Source: JAFGDI01 sp963662515
Lineage (GTDB): Bacteria; Planctomycetota; Phycisphaerae; Sedimentisphaerales; SM23-30
DNA: 64,000 bases
Direction: 5' to 3'
NCBI GenBank assembly: GCA_963662515.1
Contig: OY759675.1
Location: 682,001-746,000, forward strand
Made by a program: the position numbers and the translations under genes. Below the pieces are notes generated by a model. That model ran no database searches. It was given only the letters and a program-made list of their open reading frames with translations, and had not been told where the DNA came from. How positions within the stretch are numbered: the first letter of the stretch is position 1; each line of letters begins with the position of its first letter. This document shows, piece by piece, positions 18,901 through 26,944 of the stretch.

Positions 18901-19269
18901 CCTTCAGAGCAGCATCGCATGGAGGTATATCGGCGTATGGTAACATGCAGTTCGCAGGCCGATGTTGAATTGCTCAGGAATGATATTAAAGATCAGTTTG
19001 GCAATTTGCCCGAGCAGGTGGAATATTTGCTGCAGATACATGAGATCAGGATAAGAGCTTCGGAAAAGCATATCGAATGTATTATACAAAAGGATCCGGA
19101 TATTATATTTAAACTTGGTCCGCAGGCACATGTTGCTACCCTGTTTAATGGTCCTGTAGCCGGCAGTCTGCGTATACCAGATCAGCGTACCGTACATCTT
19201 CGGCTGGGGGCAAGATATTTTGAACACCCATCAACGCTGCTGTCAACCTTGCGTAAACTGCTAAGTTGA
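15970..19269 (+). CDS. mfd: Transcription-repair coupling factor Mfd
   Basis: A 1099-residue Mfd, normal length. It removes stalled RNA polymerase from damaged DNA by ATP-driven translocation and recruits UvrA. A UvrB-like N-terminal module comes first. The RNA polymerase interaction domain (EGELIVHFAHGIGKYRGM, near residue 440) follows. Then comes the RecG-like motor: LLCGDVGYGKTELAIRA (Walker A), VIIDEEQRFGVAHKEK (DEEQ), LTMTATPLPRTM and LRGRVGRYKHKAYAYML. The TRCF C-terminal domain is present (YIPSEQHRMEVYRRM). The ATG at 15970 is preferred to an overlapping GTG at 15967. Confidence 0.95.
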   Translation: MRTNNYAAVLRETISCDPGLPLGAMLRYMSGPGKCRSAELYGSWGSFGRLAAAAVYSATARPILYLTGHIDMADKAQDDLETFSGQSVDMLPASELAAGPINPVGEIAGERLKLWRKLVGYRGNSPLLVSASIAAVLQPAPTPSDLKKKSVTISIDDPLSVSMDKLIDWLVEAGYQHCEDIETLGDFACRGGIVDVFPPGNEMPVRIEYFGDEVESVRYFDMDTRRSVQKIDMITLPDCRCDDNITEQATIMDYMPDNTIVVIEEVTELIEFARIFRDRAWQPDSLWTVDELMKKARNFDQVYINRFAHDLCEQSYNVNARSIHDYHGRGLDAIDDLTDEARLQNKKVFILCDNPAQQLRMKENIECNRESTDPETGQKHIHKGIELPENLSLAIGVLAEGFSLPEHDIVVAGHHELFGVRQVRRKINALRQTQAIESFNDLVEGELIVHFAHGIGKYRGMKLMTKNGREEEFLALEFADQMVIHLPAGKIDLVHKYVASGSKEARLSKIGGRTWQNQKDKVSKAVEDMAAGLIDLQAYRNIMPGIRYPQDDHWQKEFEAAFPYQPTEDQVKISAEIKADMQKPRPMDRLLCGDVGYGKTELAIRAAFKAATFGKQVAVLVPTTILADQHYRSFKERMSDFPVSIECISRFRTGNEVKRILNAAAEGRLDILIGTHRILSDDVKFKDLGLVIIDEEQRFGVAHKEKLKSIRKTVDILTMTATPLPRTMHSTLLGIRDISSLTTPPLDRRSISTAVIPPSDKLVTEAIMRELSREGQVFFLHNRVQSIASFAAHVKCLVPQARVIFAHGQMPKSELEKKITDFIDYKADVLVSTTIIESGIDIPRANTIIIDEADRFGLAELHQLRGRVGRYKHKAYAYMLLPRKRKLNPIAVKRLKAIEEYSSLGSGFRIAMRDLEIRGAGNILGFEQSGHIDSVGYELYCRLLASAIRKLKGEPEPVIANTLMEINISNNIPRSYIPSEQHRMEVYRRMVTCSSQADVELLRNDIKDQFGNLPEQVEYLLQIHEIRIRASEKHIECIIQKDPDIIFKLGPQAHVATLFNGPVAGSLRIPDQRTVHLRLGARYFEHPSTLLSTLRKLLS

Positions 19270-19277
19270 TGGAAAGT

Positions 19278-19316
19278 AAAAAACTCTTGCCAGAAGAAAC
19301 CGACAAGAGTTTTTTT
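19278..19316 (+). terminator. Terminator after mfd
   Basis: AAAAAACTCTTG and CAAGAGTTTTTT form a stem with a 14-nt loop, directly after mfd. The A and T tracts make it potentially bidirectional, serving the convergent GH35 gene as well. Confidence 0.8.
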
Positions 19317-19356
19317 ATTGAGATATAATGTTTGCTTTTGCAGCTTAATTTTGGCG

Positions 19357-21762
19357 TTATTTCAAGCCGGTAAATTTAGTTTTACTGGCATAGAACCTGA
19401 AGTCTTTTATCTTACCCGGATTATCGCCTGCGCGAGGCAGATATTGAATTGTCTTGAATTCGATATTTTCGCCCAGGTCCAGTACGATATGGTGGGGGTG
19501 TTTGGGGCCGCCATTTTTCCATTGGGTATGCCAGAAAGTTACCGGCTGATTGTCGATAATGTTATTAGCACCGGCGGCTTCACCGATGAGCTCTTCACTG
19601 TCGGCATAAATTACCTGCCAGTTACTCCGGTCTATACGATTTCCGGCTTTGTCCAGCAGGTGCAGCTCAGCGCATGTGGCATAAGAGCTGTTGTCAAAAG
19701 CGTTGAGTGATTCCAGACAGAGATAACGGGCAGTAACGCTTTCGGGCAGCGGCACTTCAGTTATAAGATCTCCGGCGGTGAATGAGCCCTGGGCGATAAT
19801 GTCCTGGGTTTTCAGTGCAATCTGTTCATCGCTCTGGCGGTGATATTTCAGATTAGCATCCAGTTTCAGACCATAGATCGGTTCTGTTACCCCGCGAATA
19901 TCAGTTTTGCCGGTTGGCTCTATGTCCATGACCACTATCTCATTTTTACCTGCTTTAAGCCAGCAGCCGGGCATGAACAGGGTGTATTGAGGCCCGATCT
20001 GCCAATATCTGCCCAGGTTAATACCGTTCACCCAGACCACGCCTTTGCCCCAACTGCTCATATCCAGCAGTGTATCGCCGAGCTGGTCAATGGTAAACTC
20101 GCCGCGATAGAACACCGGCAGGGCAGGGTCGATCTTAGCCTCTGCGGCAGGCTCAAACTTCAGAGAGCTTATATCTTCCAGAGGGAAGCTGTATATCTGC
20201 CAGTTGGTCAGTTCTCTGCCGTTGAGTGTTACAGTGCCAATACCTTTGCGGTCGTTTATCATCATGCGGGAATAGTTTATATGGCCCATGTTTTCCAGTA
20301 ATATATCCATTTTGACCTGCCCGGCGGGTAATGTCAGTTGGGCATACTTTTCATTTTTTATGCGGTCAAGAGTGACTTGTCTTTCGCCATTAATTATTAT
20401 TATGGCCCGATCTTTAAGTTCAGAGAAGACCAGTGAGGCTTTACCGGCGTTCGGATTGTCAAAGGTTGTTGAAAAGACCGCCAGTCCCTGAAGCTGATCC
20501 AGAGCTTCAAGATGAACTGGTTTTTCCGTCAGGAACGGGTTACCACGCAGTTGGTCAAAACCGGCTATTTCTGTGAGTGTGAACTCTGGAATTTTAATTC
20601 GAGCGATTTGGGCCGGGGCATCTGGTATTATATGGTCTGCCGGCAGGTATTTAGCAATAGCGTCCCGGAACTTAAAGAACTTTTCGGTGGTTCTGCCTGT
20701 TTCGTCCAGTGCTGAAGAATAATCATAGCTGGTTGTGTCTGGTTCATATTTACCTGACCAGTTTGCACCAGACCAGAAGGCAAAGTTCGTTCCCCCGTGG
20801 AGCATATACATATTGAACGAAGTATTATTATTGAGCATCCATTCTATATCACGAACATGTTTCTCCGCTTCGGTTACGCTGTGTTTCGCCCCCCAATGGT
20901 CAAACCAGCCAATCCAGTATTCTCCGCACATCTGCGGATAGCCGGGGAAGAATTTCTGAAATTCGGTAAAGGCTGCCTGTGCCCCGCTGCCGAAATTCAT
21001 GGTTGGCCAGACACCTTCTATATGAGCGGTCATTACTGTTTCCTTGATAGCCCAGTCGCAGCGCATTAATGGCACTTCAAACCCGGCATCAACTACCTGC
21101 TGATATATTTCGCGATTATAGGCAATGTCATCGGCATTGCCCGCCCGGCCAAACTGGCCATATTCATTTTCGATCTGGACTAGAATGATGGGACCGCCTT
21201 TAGTTATCTGCAAGTCTGCGAGCTGTTTGCCTACTTCCATCATATATCTTCTGGTAGCATTCAGGAAGGTGGGGTCGTTAGTTCGGATCATGGTTGCCGG
21301 GTCTTTGAGCAGCCAGGCAGGAATACCGCCGAGATTCCATTCGGCACAAATATAGGGGCTGGGCCTGAGTATTACCCAAAGCCCTTCTTCCTGTGCGGTG
21401 CGGACAAATTCCGCAACATCAAGTATGCCGGTGAAATCGAAATTGCCCGGGGTTTTTTCATGGGCATTCCAGAACATATAAGTATCAACGCAGTTCAGGC
21501 CCATCGCCCTGGCTTTTTTGAGACGGTCACGCCAATATGGTCGAGGTACCCGAGCATAGTGTATTGAGCCGGACATCAGCACTGCCGGTTTGCCATCAAA
21601 GGTGAAATCTGGTCCTATAATTGCAAACTCCGGCTGTGTCTGGCCGGGTGGATTAGGCAGTGGGGGAACTGGTATAGTAACTGCCTGAAGACTTGTAACA
21701 GATGTGATAGATAAAGTTATAAATAGAAGATACTTAGCTATTGTTGAGTAATATGTGCGCAT
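19357..21762 (-). CDS. GH35 beta-galactosidase
   Basis: An 801-residue exported glycoside hydrolase family 35 enzyme that removes terminal beta-galactose. A signal peptide covers about 1-27. The catalytic barrel covers about 40-365 with family motifs LMSGSIHYARVPRPYWRDRL, NAHEKTPGNFDF, ILRPSPYICAEWNLGG, the acid/base Glu in VQIENEYGQFG and the nucleophile Glu in CGEYWIGWFDHWG. Galactose-binding-like modules follow (about 520-640; DMSSWGKGVVWVNGINLGRYW), and a discoidin (F5/8C)-like segment closes the protein (about 680-800; HHIVLDLGENIEFKTIQYLPR). AAGGAG precedes the ATG. It opens the minus-strand carbohydrate block. Confidence 0.92.
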   Translation of the reverse strand: MRTYYSTIAKYLLFITLSITSVTSLQAVTIPVPPLPNPPGQTQPEFAIIGPDFTFDGKPAVLMSGSIHYARVPRPYWRDRLKKARAMGLNCVDTYMFWNAHEKTPGNFDFTGILDVAEFVRTAQEEGLWVILRPSPYICAEWNLGGIPAWLLKDPATMIRTNDPTFLNATRRYMMEVGKQLADLQITKGGPIILVQIENEYGQFGRAGNADDIAYNREIYQQVVDAGFEVPLMRCDWAIKETVMTAHIEGVWPTMNFGSGAQAAFTEFQKFFPGYPQMCGEYWIGWFDHWGAKHSVTEAEKHVRDIEWMLNNNTSFNMYMLHGGTNFAFWSGANWSGKYEPDTTSYDYSSALDETGRTTEKFFKFRDAIAKYLPADHIIPDAPAQIARIKIPEFTLTEIAGFDQLRGNPFLTEKPVHLEALDQLQGLAVFSTTFDNPNAGKASLVFSELKDRAIIIINGERQVTLDRIKNEKYAQLTLPAGQVKMDILLENMGHINYSRMMINDRKGIGTVTLNGRELTNWQIYSFPLEDISSLKFEPAAEAKIDPALPVFYRGEFTIDQLGDTLLDMSSWGKGVVWVNGINLGRYWQIGPQYTLFMPGCWLKAGKNEIVVMDIEPTGKTDIRGVTEPIYGLKLDANLKYHRQSDEQIALKTQDIIAQGSFTAGDLITEVPLPESVTARYLCLESLNAFDNSSYATCAELHLLDKAGNRIDRSNWQVIYADSEELIGEAAGANNIIDNQPVTFWHTQWKNGGPKHPHHIVLDLGENIEFKTIQYLPRAGDNPGKIKDFRFYASKTKFTGLK

Positions 21763-22027
21763 TCTAACTCTCCTTGTTTTAAAATCTACAATATAATCAG
21801 GACAAACCAGTCGCGGAAGGTCTGTAATCCTGATGGCAACAGCACTAATATAGAGACATTATACTCTGCAGAAAGTCTAGCATGACTGGCGGAATATTTA
21901 AAGCATAAACCGCCCGGCCAGGGATCGTTTGTACGAATTTTGGTTTCATATTAGAAATTAGTCGCTATAACTACCATAAAACGATTATGGCAACTCGATT
22001 TATATGACATTGAGGTTAATGTAAAGA

Positions 22028-22278
22028 CAGAAATGGTTATATTGTTGGTCTGGCTTTGATGGCAGTGCCTATGATGATGGAGTGGTGATGTGCAGCTATC
22101 TGGAGCAGCTATTCAAAGGTAATACATTCTCCGACCTCGCCGCGGTTCAGATATAATGATACCCATGGCGATCCCGGTTTTTGGCGGCATGATAATAGAA
22201 GTGCTGACTATGCTGACTGTTCCGGTTTTATACAGTGCCGTTAAGGAGATTGCTATTAAAAAAGAAGCTAAGAAGTGA
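22028..22278 (+). pseudogene. Remnant of a CusA/CzcA-type RND heavy-metal efflux pump
   Basis: Two frames carry pieces of the C-terminal part of a metal RND pump. Frame one (22058-22125) reads DGSAYDDGVVMCSYLEQLFKGNT, matching the DDGVVMxTYLxQxF segment of CusA. Frame two (22141-22278) reads RRGSDIMIPMAIPVFGG, then MIIEVLTMLTVPVLYSAVKE and a Lys-rich end with a stop, matching the last transmembrane helices. About 40 residues that normally lie between them are missing. No start or other pump domain is present. This is a decayed gene end. The match is from memory of the family, without an alignment. Confidence 0.6.
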
Positions 22279-22290
22279 AGTGGTAGAAAG

Positions 22291-22322
22291 CAGGCAGATA
22301 CCCATCTTGATATCTGCCTGCC
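22291..22322 (-). terminator. Terminator-like hairpin after the PEP-CTERM gene
   Basis: GCAGGCAGATA and TATCTGCCTGC form an 11-bp perfect stem with a 10-nt loop, 14 bp beyond the stop codon of the minus-strand gene. The T tract after it is weak. Confidence 0.6.
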
Positions 22323-22336
22323 GTAAGATATTGATA

Positions 22337-22963
22337 TTATTTTCTTCTGAGAACCACAGCTGAGCCCAGGGCCAGCAGGGCCAGAGATACCGGTTCTGGT
22401 ACGGCAACCTGATTAAAGCTCAGATTGTCCATGGCCAGATAAGCTTCATGGCCAGAAGTCTGTAACAGGGTCAGAGTAAGAGCTTCGGCATCTTTGCCGG
22501 TCAGGTTGAGGGCGTGAGTTGTTGCTGCTCCATCTGCAGTTGCAAATGAACCAGAACCCAGTATGCCGCTGACAGAACCGGTAACAGTCCAGTTAACCGC
22601 TGTTGCTCCGCCGCCGCCCCAGACATTCAGGTCCAGTGAGTTGAGTATTACATTGAAACCGGCATCAGGGGTGAAGGTTATGAGGTGGTCTTTATAACCA
22701 TCTTTACTGTCTATCTGATATACCTGACCGCCATCTCCGCCCAGCGGCCAGCCGTTGTATTGTTCCCACTGATTACAGGAATTATTGCCGCCGCCGGTGG
22801 GTGACCAGCTCAGGGCAATATTGGTAGTGTCCTGTACAAATGAGCCGTGATCCTGAGGGACAGCATCATTAGTCTTGCCGCCAACCCCGGTAAGAACTGT
22901 AGCATGTAGTGAGCAACTTACAGAAAGTAACAGGCCCAGACTTAACCAACTTCTTCTTTTCAT
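22337..22963 (-). CDS. PEP-CTERM sorted exported protein with the shared locus domain
   Basis: A 208-residue exported protein. The signal peptide covers about 1-21 (MKRRSWLSLGLLLSVSCSLHA). Residues about 22-185 are a Gly/Asn/Thr-rich beta-type domain (VPQDHGSFVQDT, NQWEQYNGWPLGGDGGQVYQ, LDLNVWGGGGATAVNWTVTG, YLAMDNLSF). The same domain recurs in the genes at 23157-25145 and 27609-29492. The C-terminus is a PEP-CTERM sorting signal (VPEPVSLALLALGSAVVLRRK): PEP motif, hydrophobic helix, basic end, processed by an exosortase not seen here. ATG 22963 has GGAGA upstream. The domain's function is unknown; carbohydrate binding is a guess. Confidence 0.82.
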   Translation of the reverse strand: MKRRSWLSLGLLLSVSCSLHATVLTGVGGKTNDAVPQDHGSFVQDTTNIALSWSPTGGGNNSCNQWEQYNGWPLGGDGGQVYQIDSKDGYKDHLITFTPDAGFNVILNSLDLNVWGGGGATAVNWTVTGSVSGILGSGSFATADGAATTHALNLTGKDAEALTLTLLQTSGHEAYLAMDNLSFNQVAVPEPVSLALLALGSAVVLRRK

Positions 22964-22995
22964 AATAATTTTCTCCATATAAGAAACCAAAAAAC

Positions 22996-23020
22996 AGTAC
23001 ATAAGACCATCTGATGTACT
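22996..23020 (-). promoter_or_regulatory. Leader hairpin, copy 1
   Basis: An inverted repeat with 11-bp arms and a 3-nt loop, one mismatch, lies 33 bp upstream of the PEP-CTERM gene's ATG. The same sequence with perfect arms occurs at 25178-25202 before the paralogous gene. It is an operator or RNA hairpin candidate. Confidence 0.55.
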
Positions 23021-23103
23021 TTTATTACTTCTTCATCTGTCTATCTAAACTTTCAGGCTCATCTCGCTACTGTTTGTTTGTTTTTTCATGTATGAATAAT
23101 TAA

Positions 23104-23147
23104 GGTTTCCAGAAAGGCAGGTTTTTTAACCTGCCTTCCTGAAAACC
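23104..23147 (-). terminator. Terminator of the 662-residue protein gene
   Basis: AAGGCAGGTT and AACCTGCCTT form a perfect 10-bp stem around TTTT. The stem is extended by GGTTT/AAACC after a small internal loop. It starts 10 bp beyond the stop at 23157. Confidence 0.75.
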
Positions 23148-23156
23148 AGAGACACA

Positions 23157-25145
23157 TCAAGGTAATGCCGGGTAATAACCGCTATCAAGCCAGCGGTCAG
23201 CAATGATACCCAGATCAAGCAGATCGACTATGCAATCGCCGCTGACATCTGCCAGAGGACGACCGTAAATACACAGTTCTTCGCCAGTCTCTGCGAAATA
23301 GAGGTCGGCGATCTCTTCGGCACTCAGGGCATAGTTGAATACCTGCATGTCATCGAGCCTTCCTTCAAATCTTTCATTTGTAAGGTCATTGCATCCGATA
23401 CGGAAAGTAGAATCAGGGCCTGCCGCCAGATAGAAATCTCCCTGTGCTACAACCATGCCATCAACATAGATCTTTGCATAATTATTAACAAAGGTAACTG
23501 CGGTGTGGTGCCATTGATCTGGGTTAATTAAAGCTGTGGTATTGATGGTTGTCAGGCCGCGAGACTGCATTCTCACGACGCCGGTGTCAGTTATCAAAAA
23601 CTGCCAGTAGCTCTCGCTGCCGGATGACCAGCCATCACGCTTGGCAGCAATGATATTGTAGGCTACATCATTGATGATGTGCTGACGATTGACCCAGCAG
23701 GAAACTGTGAACATGTTCGTATCGACGCTTGGGTTGAACGACCCGGCACTGGCAGTGCCGTTTATCGTGGTTAAATTTACCGCTCCGTTATTGACCGCAT
23801 TGCCGGCATTCTGGTCGCCATCGACAAGGCCATCGGCAAATGATGGTGTGCTGGTTACTGCGGCTTTATTATTATTCCCCGAAAGGTCAGTGTAATAGCT
23901 ATTTTCATAACTGGCGGCGTCTAAAGACCAGTGTGCTAATTTTCTTTTAATAATCAAACTGGCATCGACGGAATTATTCGTGAAGCTACTGGCGTTCAGG
24001 CCGCTGCAATAATAAGATCCCTGGTCAGCGAGCTGAGCATTCTTGACTGTCAGGCTGGCCGTGTCGCAGCCAGTATATTTACTGCCATTGGTCAGGGCGA
24101 CTGCTCCTTCCGGTGTGGTTGGGTCAGCATCGAAATACCACTGGTATATTATCGTCCCGCCCAGCGGATCCTGTGCCTGTACTGTGAATGTGGCATCATC
24201 TCCGGTGTGGACCAGGCTGTTCTGAGGGTAGGCCTCATCGAATATTACCCTGGACCTTACCGTGGCAAAATGCCAGATGTCGGCCAGGTAATTATTGGGG
24301 TCACCGGCTGGATGAATAATGCCACTGGTGCCGTTAGGGTCTGTGAACATTGCCTGCTCGATCTGCCAGTAGTAAGTATTATCTGATTCCAGAGCAACAG
24401 AGTAACTGGCGGTCTGTTTGCTGAGCATGCTGCTGTTCAGGCGAGACATCTCTGTCGGAGTAGTACCCATATAGACATAGTAGCCCGCGATCTGTTTGCC
24501 TGTGGCAATGTTCCATTGCAGTGAGCTGCTTAGCGGCACTTCGACTGCGCCATTAGCCGGTGTGGTATATACAACTGAGCCTGCAGGTAATTGATCGAAA
24601 TTCAGGTTGTCCATTGCCAGATAAGTATCCTGCCCTGAGGTTTGCAGTAGGGTCAAAGTGAGAACTTCTGTGTCTTTGCCGGTCAGGTTCAGGTTGTGGG
24701 TAACTGCCCCGCCATCTGGTGTGGTAAATGTGCCAGAGCCCAGCACTCCGCTTACAGAACCGCTAACTGTCCAGTTAACAGCTGTGGCTCCGCCGCCGCC
24801 CCAGACATTCAGGTCAAGGGAATTGAGCCTGACATCAAAGCCGCCCTGTGGTGTGAAGGTTATTAAATGCTCTGAGTAATTATCTTTGCTGTCAATCTGA
24901 TAGACCTGGCCGCCATCTCCGCCGTTGGGCCAGTTATTATACTGCTCCCATTGATTTCGGGAATTATTGCTGCCGCCGGTGGGTGACCAGCTCAGGGCAA
25001 TATTGGGTGTGTCCTGTACAAAGGAACCGTGATCCTGCGGAACAGGGTCATTATTTGAGCCGCCCACTCCGGTAAGGACCGTAGCGTGCAGGGAACAGCA
25101 GGCTGTGAAAAATAATCCAAGACTTAACCAGCTTCTCTTTTTCAT
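23157..25145 (-). CDS. Multidomain secreted protein: shared domain, Fn3-like, Ig-like, LamG, dockerin-like
   Basis: A 662-residue exported protein. The signal peptide and first ~195 residues are closely similar to the PEP-CTERM protein next door (VPQDHGSFVQDTPNIALSW, then LDLNVWGGGGATAVNWTVSG). An Fn3-like unit follows (about 200-300; YTTPANGAVEVPLSSSLQW, YYVYMGTTPTEM), then an Ig-like unit (about 305-400; ATFTVQAQDPLGGTIIYQW, DQGSYYCSGLNASS), a LamG module (about 405-610) and a C-terminal dockerin-like unit (DVSGDCIVDLLDLGIIADRWL). ATG 25145 has GGAGAT upstream. It uses a dockerin end where its paralogue uses PEP-CTERM. A surface glycan-binding role is inferred from the modules. Confidence 0.82.
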   Translation of the reverse strand: MKKRSWLSLGLFFTACCSLHATVLTGVGGSNNDPVPQDHGSFVQDTPNIALSWSPTGGSNNSRNQWEQYNNWPNGGDGGQVYQIDSKDNYSEHLITFTPQGGFDVRLNSLDLNVWGGGGATAVNWTVSGSVSGVLGSGTFTTPDGGAVTHNLNLTGKDTEVLTLTLLQTSGQDTYLAMDNLNFDQLPAGSVVYTTPANGAVEVPLSSSLQWNIATGKQIAGYYVYMGTTPTEMSRLNSSMLSKQTASYSVALESDNTYYWQIEQAMFTDPNGTSGIIHPAGDPNNYLADIWHFATVRSRVIFDEAYPQNSLVHTGDDATFTVQAQDPLGGTIIYQWYFDADPTTPEGAVALTNGSKYTGCDTASLTVKNAQLADQGSYYCSGLNASSFTNNSVDASLIIKRKLAHWSLDAASYENSYYTDLSGNNNKAAVTSTPSFADGLVDGDQNAGNAVNNGAVNLTTINGTASAGSFNPSVDTNMFTVSCWVNRQHIINDVAYNIIAAKRDGWSSGSESYWQFLITDTGVVRMQSRGLTTINTTALINPDQWHHTAVTFVNNYAKIYVDGMVVAQGDFYLAAGPDSTFRIGCNDLTNERFEGRLDDMQVFNYALSAEEIADLYFAETGEELCIYGRPLADVSGDCIVDLLDLGIIADRWLDSGYYPALP

Positions 25146-25177
25146 AATAATTATCTCCAAATCAGAAATTCATGATC

Positions 25178-25202
25178 AGTACATAAGACCATCTTATGTA
25201 CT
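25178..25202 (-). promoter_or_regulatory. Leader hairpin, copy 2
   Basis: A perfect inverted repeat (arms AGTACATAAGA and TCTTATGTACT, loop TGG) lies 33 bp upstream of the ATG at 25145. It nearly matches the one at 22996-23020, at the same distance from the start codon. Repeat element copy B begins 8 bp further upstream. Confidence 0.6.
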
Positions 25203-25210
25203 TTTAATTG

Positions 25211-25407
25211 AGTAGCAAGAAATAGGCTCAGGTGTCGCTGCGTGACCTGATTTTAAGGCTGTGCGACATTGAGAAATTGTCAACTTGAATTATCTTTACT
25301 GCCGCGTAGCTTAAAAGTCAGACAGCTTCGAGTCTCGATGTATAACGGGACGAGAATCATGAGCTTGTTTATGCTACGCATCACTGCGTGTCTTATTTCT
25401 TGTTACT
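25211..25407. repeat. Palindromic intergenic element, copy B
   Basis: The 14-bp ends (25211-25224 and 25394-25407) pair with one G-T. The interior at 25228-25265 shares GTCGCTGCG-T/C-GACCTG and TTTTA..GGCT with copy C at 29546. The region near 25298-25320 (TTTACTGC.GCG.AGC.TTAAAA) also aligns with copy C. It lies between the leader of the 662-residue protein gene and the 3' end of a FecR gene. Confidence 0.6.
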
Positions 25408-25417
25408 TCTTCTTCCT

Positions 25418-26944
25418 CTATTTTACTTTCAGACTAAACTCTATATTGTCGGCATAGGCATCTGCTATACCCTGTTGTCTCTGGGTGCTGATAATGATCT
25501 CAATGTGATCAGTCCCGGCAGGTACCAGGCCCGACCGGCTCTGAGATACAAAGCCGGTTTGAGACTTTCTCTCTTGCGGTGTGATTGGTCCCAGAGTGGA
25601 ACTGCTCAGCTCTTTATTATTTTTGTCTCTGAAGCTGGCAATTATTTCCAGTTTGTCGTTATGGTCCATAAAGCCGCCCAGCCAGCCTGAGAACGAAAAC
25701 TCTACGGCCAGGTTGTCAATAGCATATCCCAGTTCGCTGACATTTATGGTCTGACTGATCCGGCCGGTTTCAACGCCGATAAAGAAATTATTGCCGCAGT
25801 CATTGGGCAGTATGTTTCTGCTCGGTTGGGGGAAGCTCTCGGCCGGGTCGCTGTAATAGGTGTAGATCGTGGCCGGGCCGGTGTCCTGCCAGCCGGTGAT
25901 GCTTATATCAGTTATCTGCTGATCGTATTGGCTCTGGAGCCGGTCATAGATACCTGGTGCATCGGCCTCAAAGCCGGGGTTGGCGACCAGGTTGATATTG
26001 AGATACTGTTTCCAGTTTTCAACTGCTTTTATCTCGCGAACGAACTCTCGGGCCTGTGTCGGGAATTTCTCTGATACAGTTCCTTTTTCATCAACAGCTA
26101 TGGCCTGGCCCCGGGTCAGCCAGGAAACCATCTGCTCACCGCTGGGGTCTTTGCTGCTTACCATTACTTTGCCATCAAAGACATGAGTGCCTACTGATGA
26201 GCCCTCGCGAACAAAAACGCCAAACTCTGTGCCATGGTCAATAATTCTGGCGTAGGGTGTTTCAACTGTGAATCCTATAGCCTGAGTGGGAACCGAAGCG
26301 GTCAGTCTGCCGCTTTCCAGATAAAGCGATCTGTCACTGTCGCGCAGTTCGAAAATGGCAGGGGCCTGAAGCAAGACTGTTGTGCCGTTATTAAGTGTGA
26401 TCTGGGCAAAGCCGCCGGTCAGTTCCATTTTGCCCGGGTATAATCTGGTCATTACTGTTGGATATATGCCGTTGACTGACCATTGGGCATCAGCCATGTC
26501 AGTTAATACACCTACCGGTTGAGTCGGAGGCATGAAAAGCCCGATTATGGCTATGGCCACCAGAGCCACTGCCGAGAATATATATAACTTCAGAGGACTC
26601 ACAGGCGGGGTAATGCTTCCTGTCTCGACTATGGTGTCGGCCTGCTGTTCTGCGGGCTTCTCCAGAGGAATGCCCGGGGCATTGTCTTCCTGATGGGCCA
26701 GAGCCTGCCAGAAATCAAGGTCAAATGCTCCCGCCGGGTCACCGGCATTTTTCAGGCTTAATATCCCGCCGGATTCGTTCAGGGCTATGGTCAGTTTCAG
26801 CAGGTGAAAATACTCATCCCGGGCTGCGGGACTTTCTGCCAGCAGCTTTTCCAGCCGGGTGAAGTCAGCCCGGCTGATCGTTCCTTCTATGGCTGAGAAC
26901 AGTAGCCAGGCAGTATCTTTCAGGTTGTCATCTCTGTCTGTCAT
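25418..26944 (-). CDS. FecR-domain transmembrane regulator with C-terminal carbohydrate-binding-like domain
   Basis: A 508-residue probable anti-sigma partner of the ECF factor just upstream; the start codon overlaps the sigma stop (ATGA). The cytoplasmic part (about 1-115) has TISRADFTRLEKLLAESPAARDEYF. One membrane helix lies at about 118-140 (KLYIFSAVALVAIAIIGLFM). The FecR domain follows (about 160-290; GFAQITLNNGTTVLLQAPAIF, GFTVETPYARIIDHGTEFGV). The C-terminus (about 325-508) resembles a galactose-binding-like or CBM4_9 fold (NPGFEADAPG, and ADNIEF near the end). Ligand-controlled release of the sigma factor is inferred. Confidence 0.82.
   Translation of the reverse strand: MTDRDDNLKDTAWLLFSAIEGTISRADFTRLEKLLAESPAARDEYFHLLKLTIALNESGGILSLKNAGDPAGAFDLDFWQALAHQEDNAPGIPLEKPAEQQADTIVETGSITPPVSPLKLYIFSAVALVAIAIIGLFMPPTQPVGVLTDMADAQWSVNGIYPTVMTRLYPGKMELTGGFAQITLNNGTTVLLQAPAIFELRDSDRSLYLESGRLTASVPTQAIGFTVETPYARIIDHGTEFGVFVREGSSVGTHVFDGKVMVSSKDPSGEQMVSWLTRGQAIAVDEKGTVSEKFPTQAREFVREIKAVENWKQYLNINLVANPGFEADAPGIYDRLQSQYDQQITDISITGWQDTGPATIYTYYSDPAESFPQPSRNILPNDCGNNFFIGVETGRISQTINVSELGYAIDNLAVEFSFSGWLGGFMDHNDKLEIIASFRDKNNKELSSSTLGPITPQERKSQTGFVSQSRSGLVPAGTDHIEIIISTQRQQGIADAYADNIEFSLKVK

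Larger units (their letters stand above)
21763..22336. other. Intergenic region, 574 bp, with a decayed gene and a hairpin
   Basis: The part next to the GH35 gene (to about 22020) shows nothing recognisable beyond its leader. 22028-22278 is a decayed RND-pump fragment. 22291-22322 is an 11-bp perfect stem (GCAGGCAGATA/TATCTGCCTGC) that probably terminates the PEP-CTERM gene ending at 22337. Confidence 0.6.

Noticed and set aside
21815..21850. ILMATALI-like phrase as part of the CusA remnant
   Set aside because: It lies before the DDGVVM piece, whereas the pump has the opposite order, so the match is probably chance.
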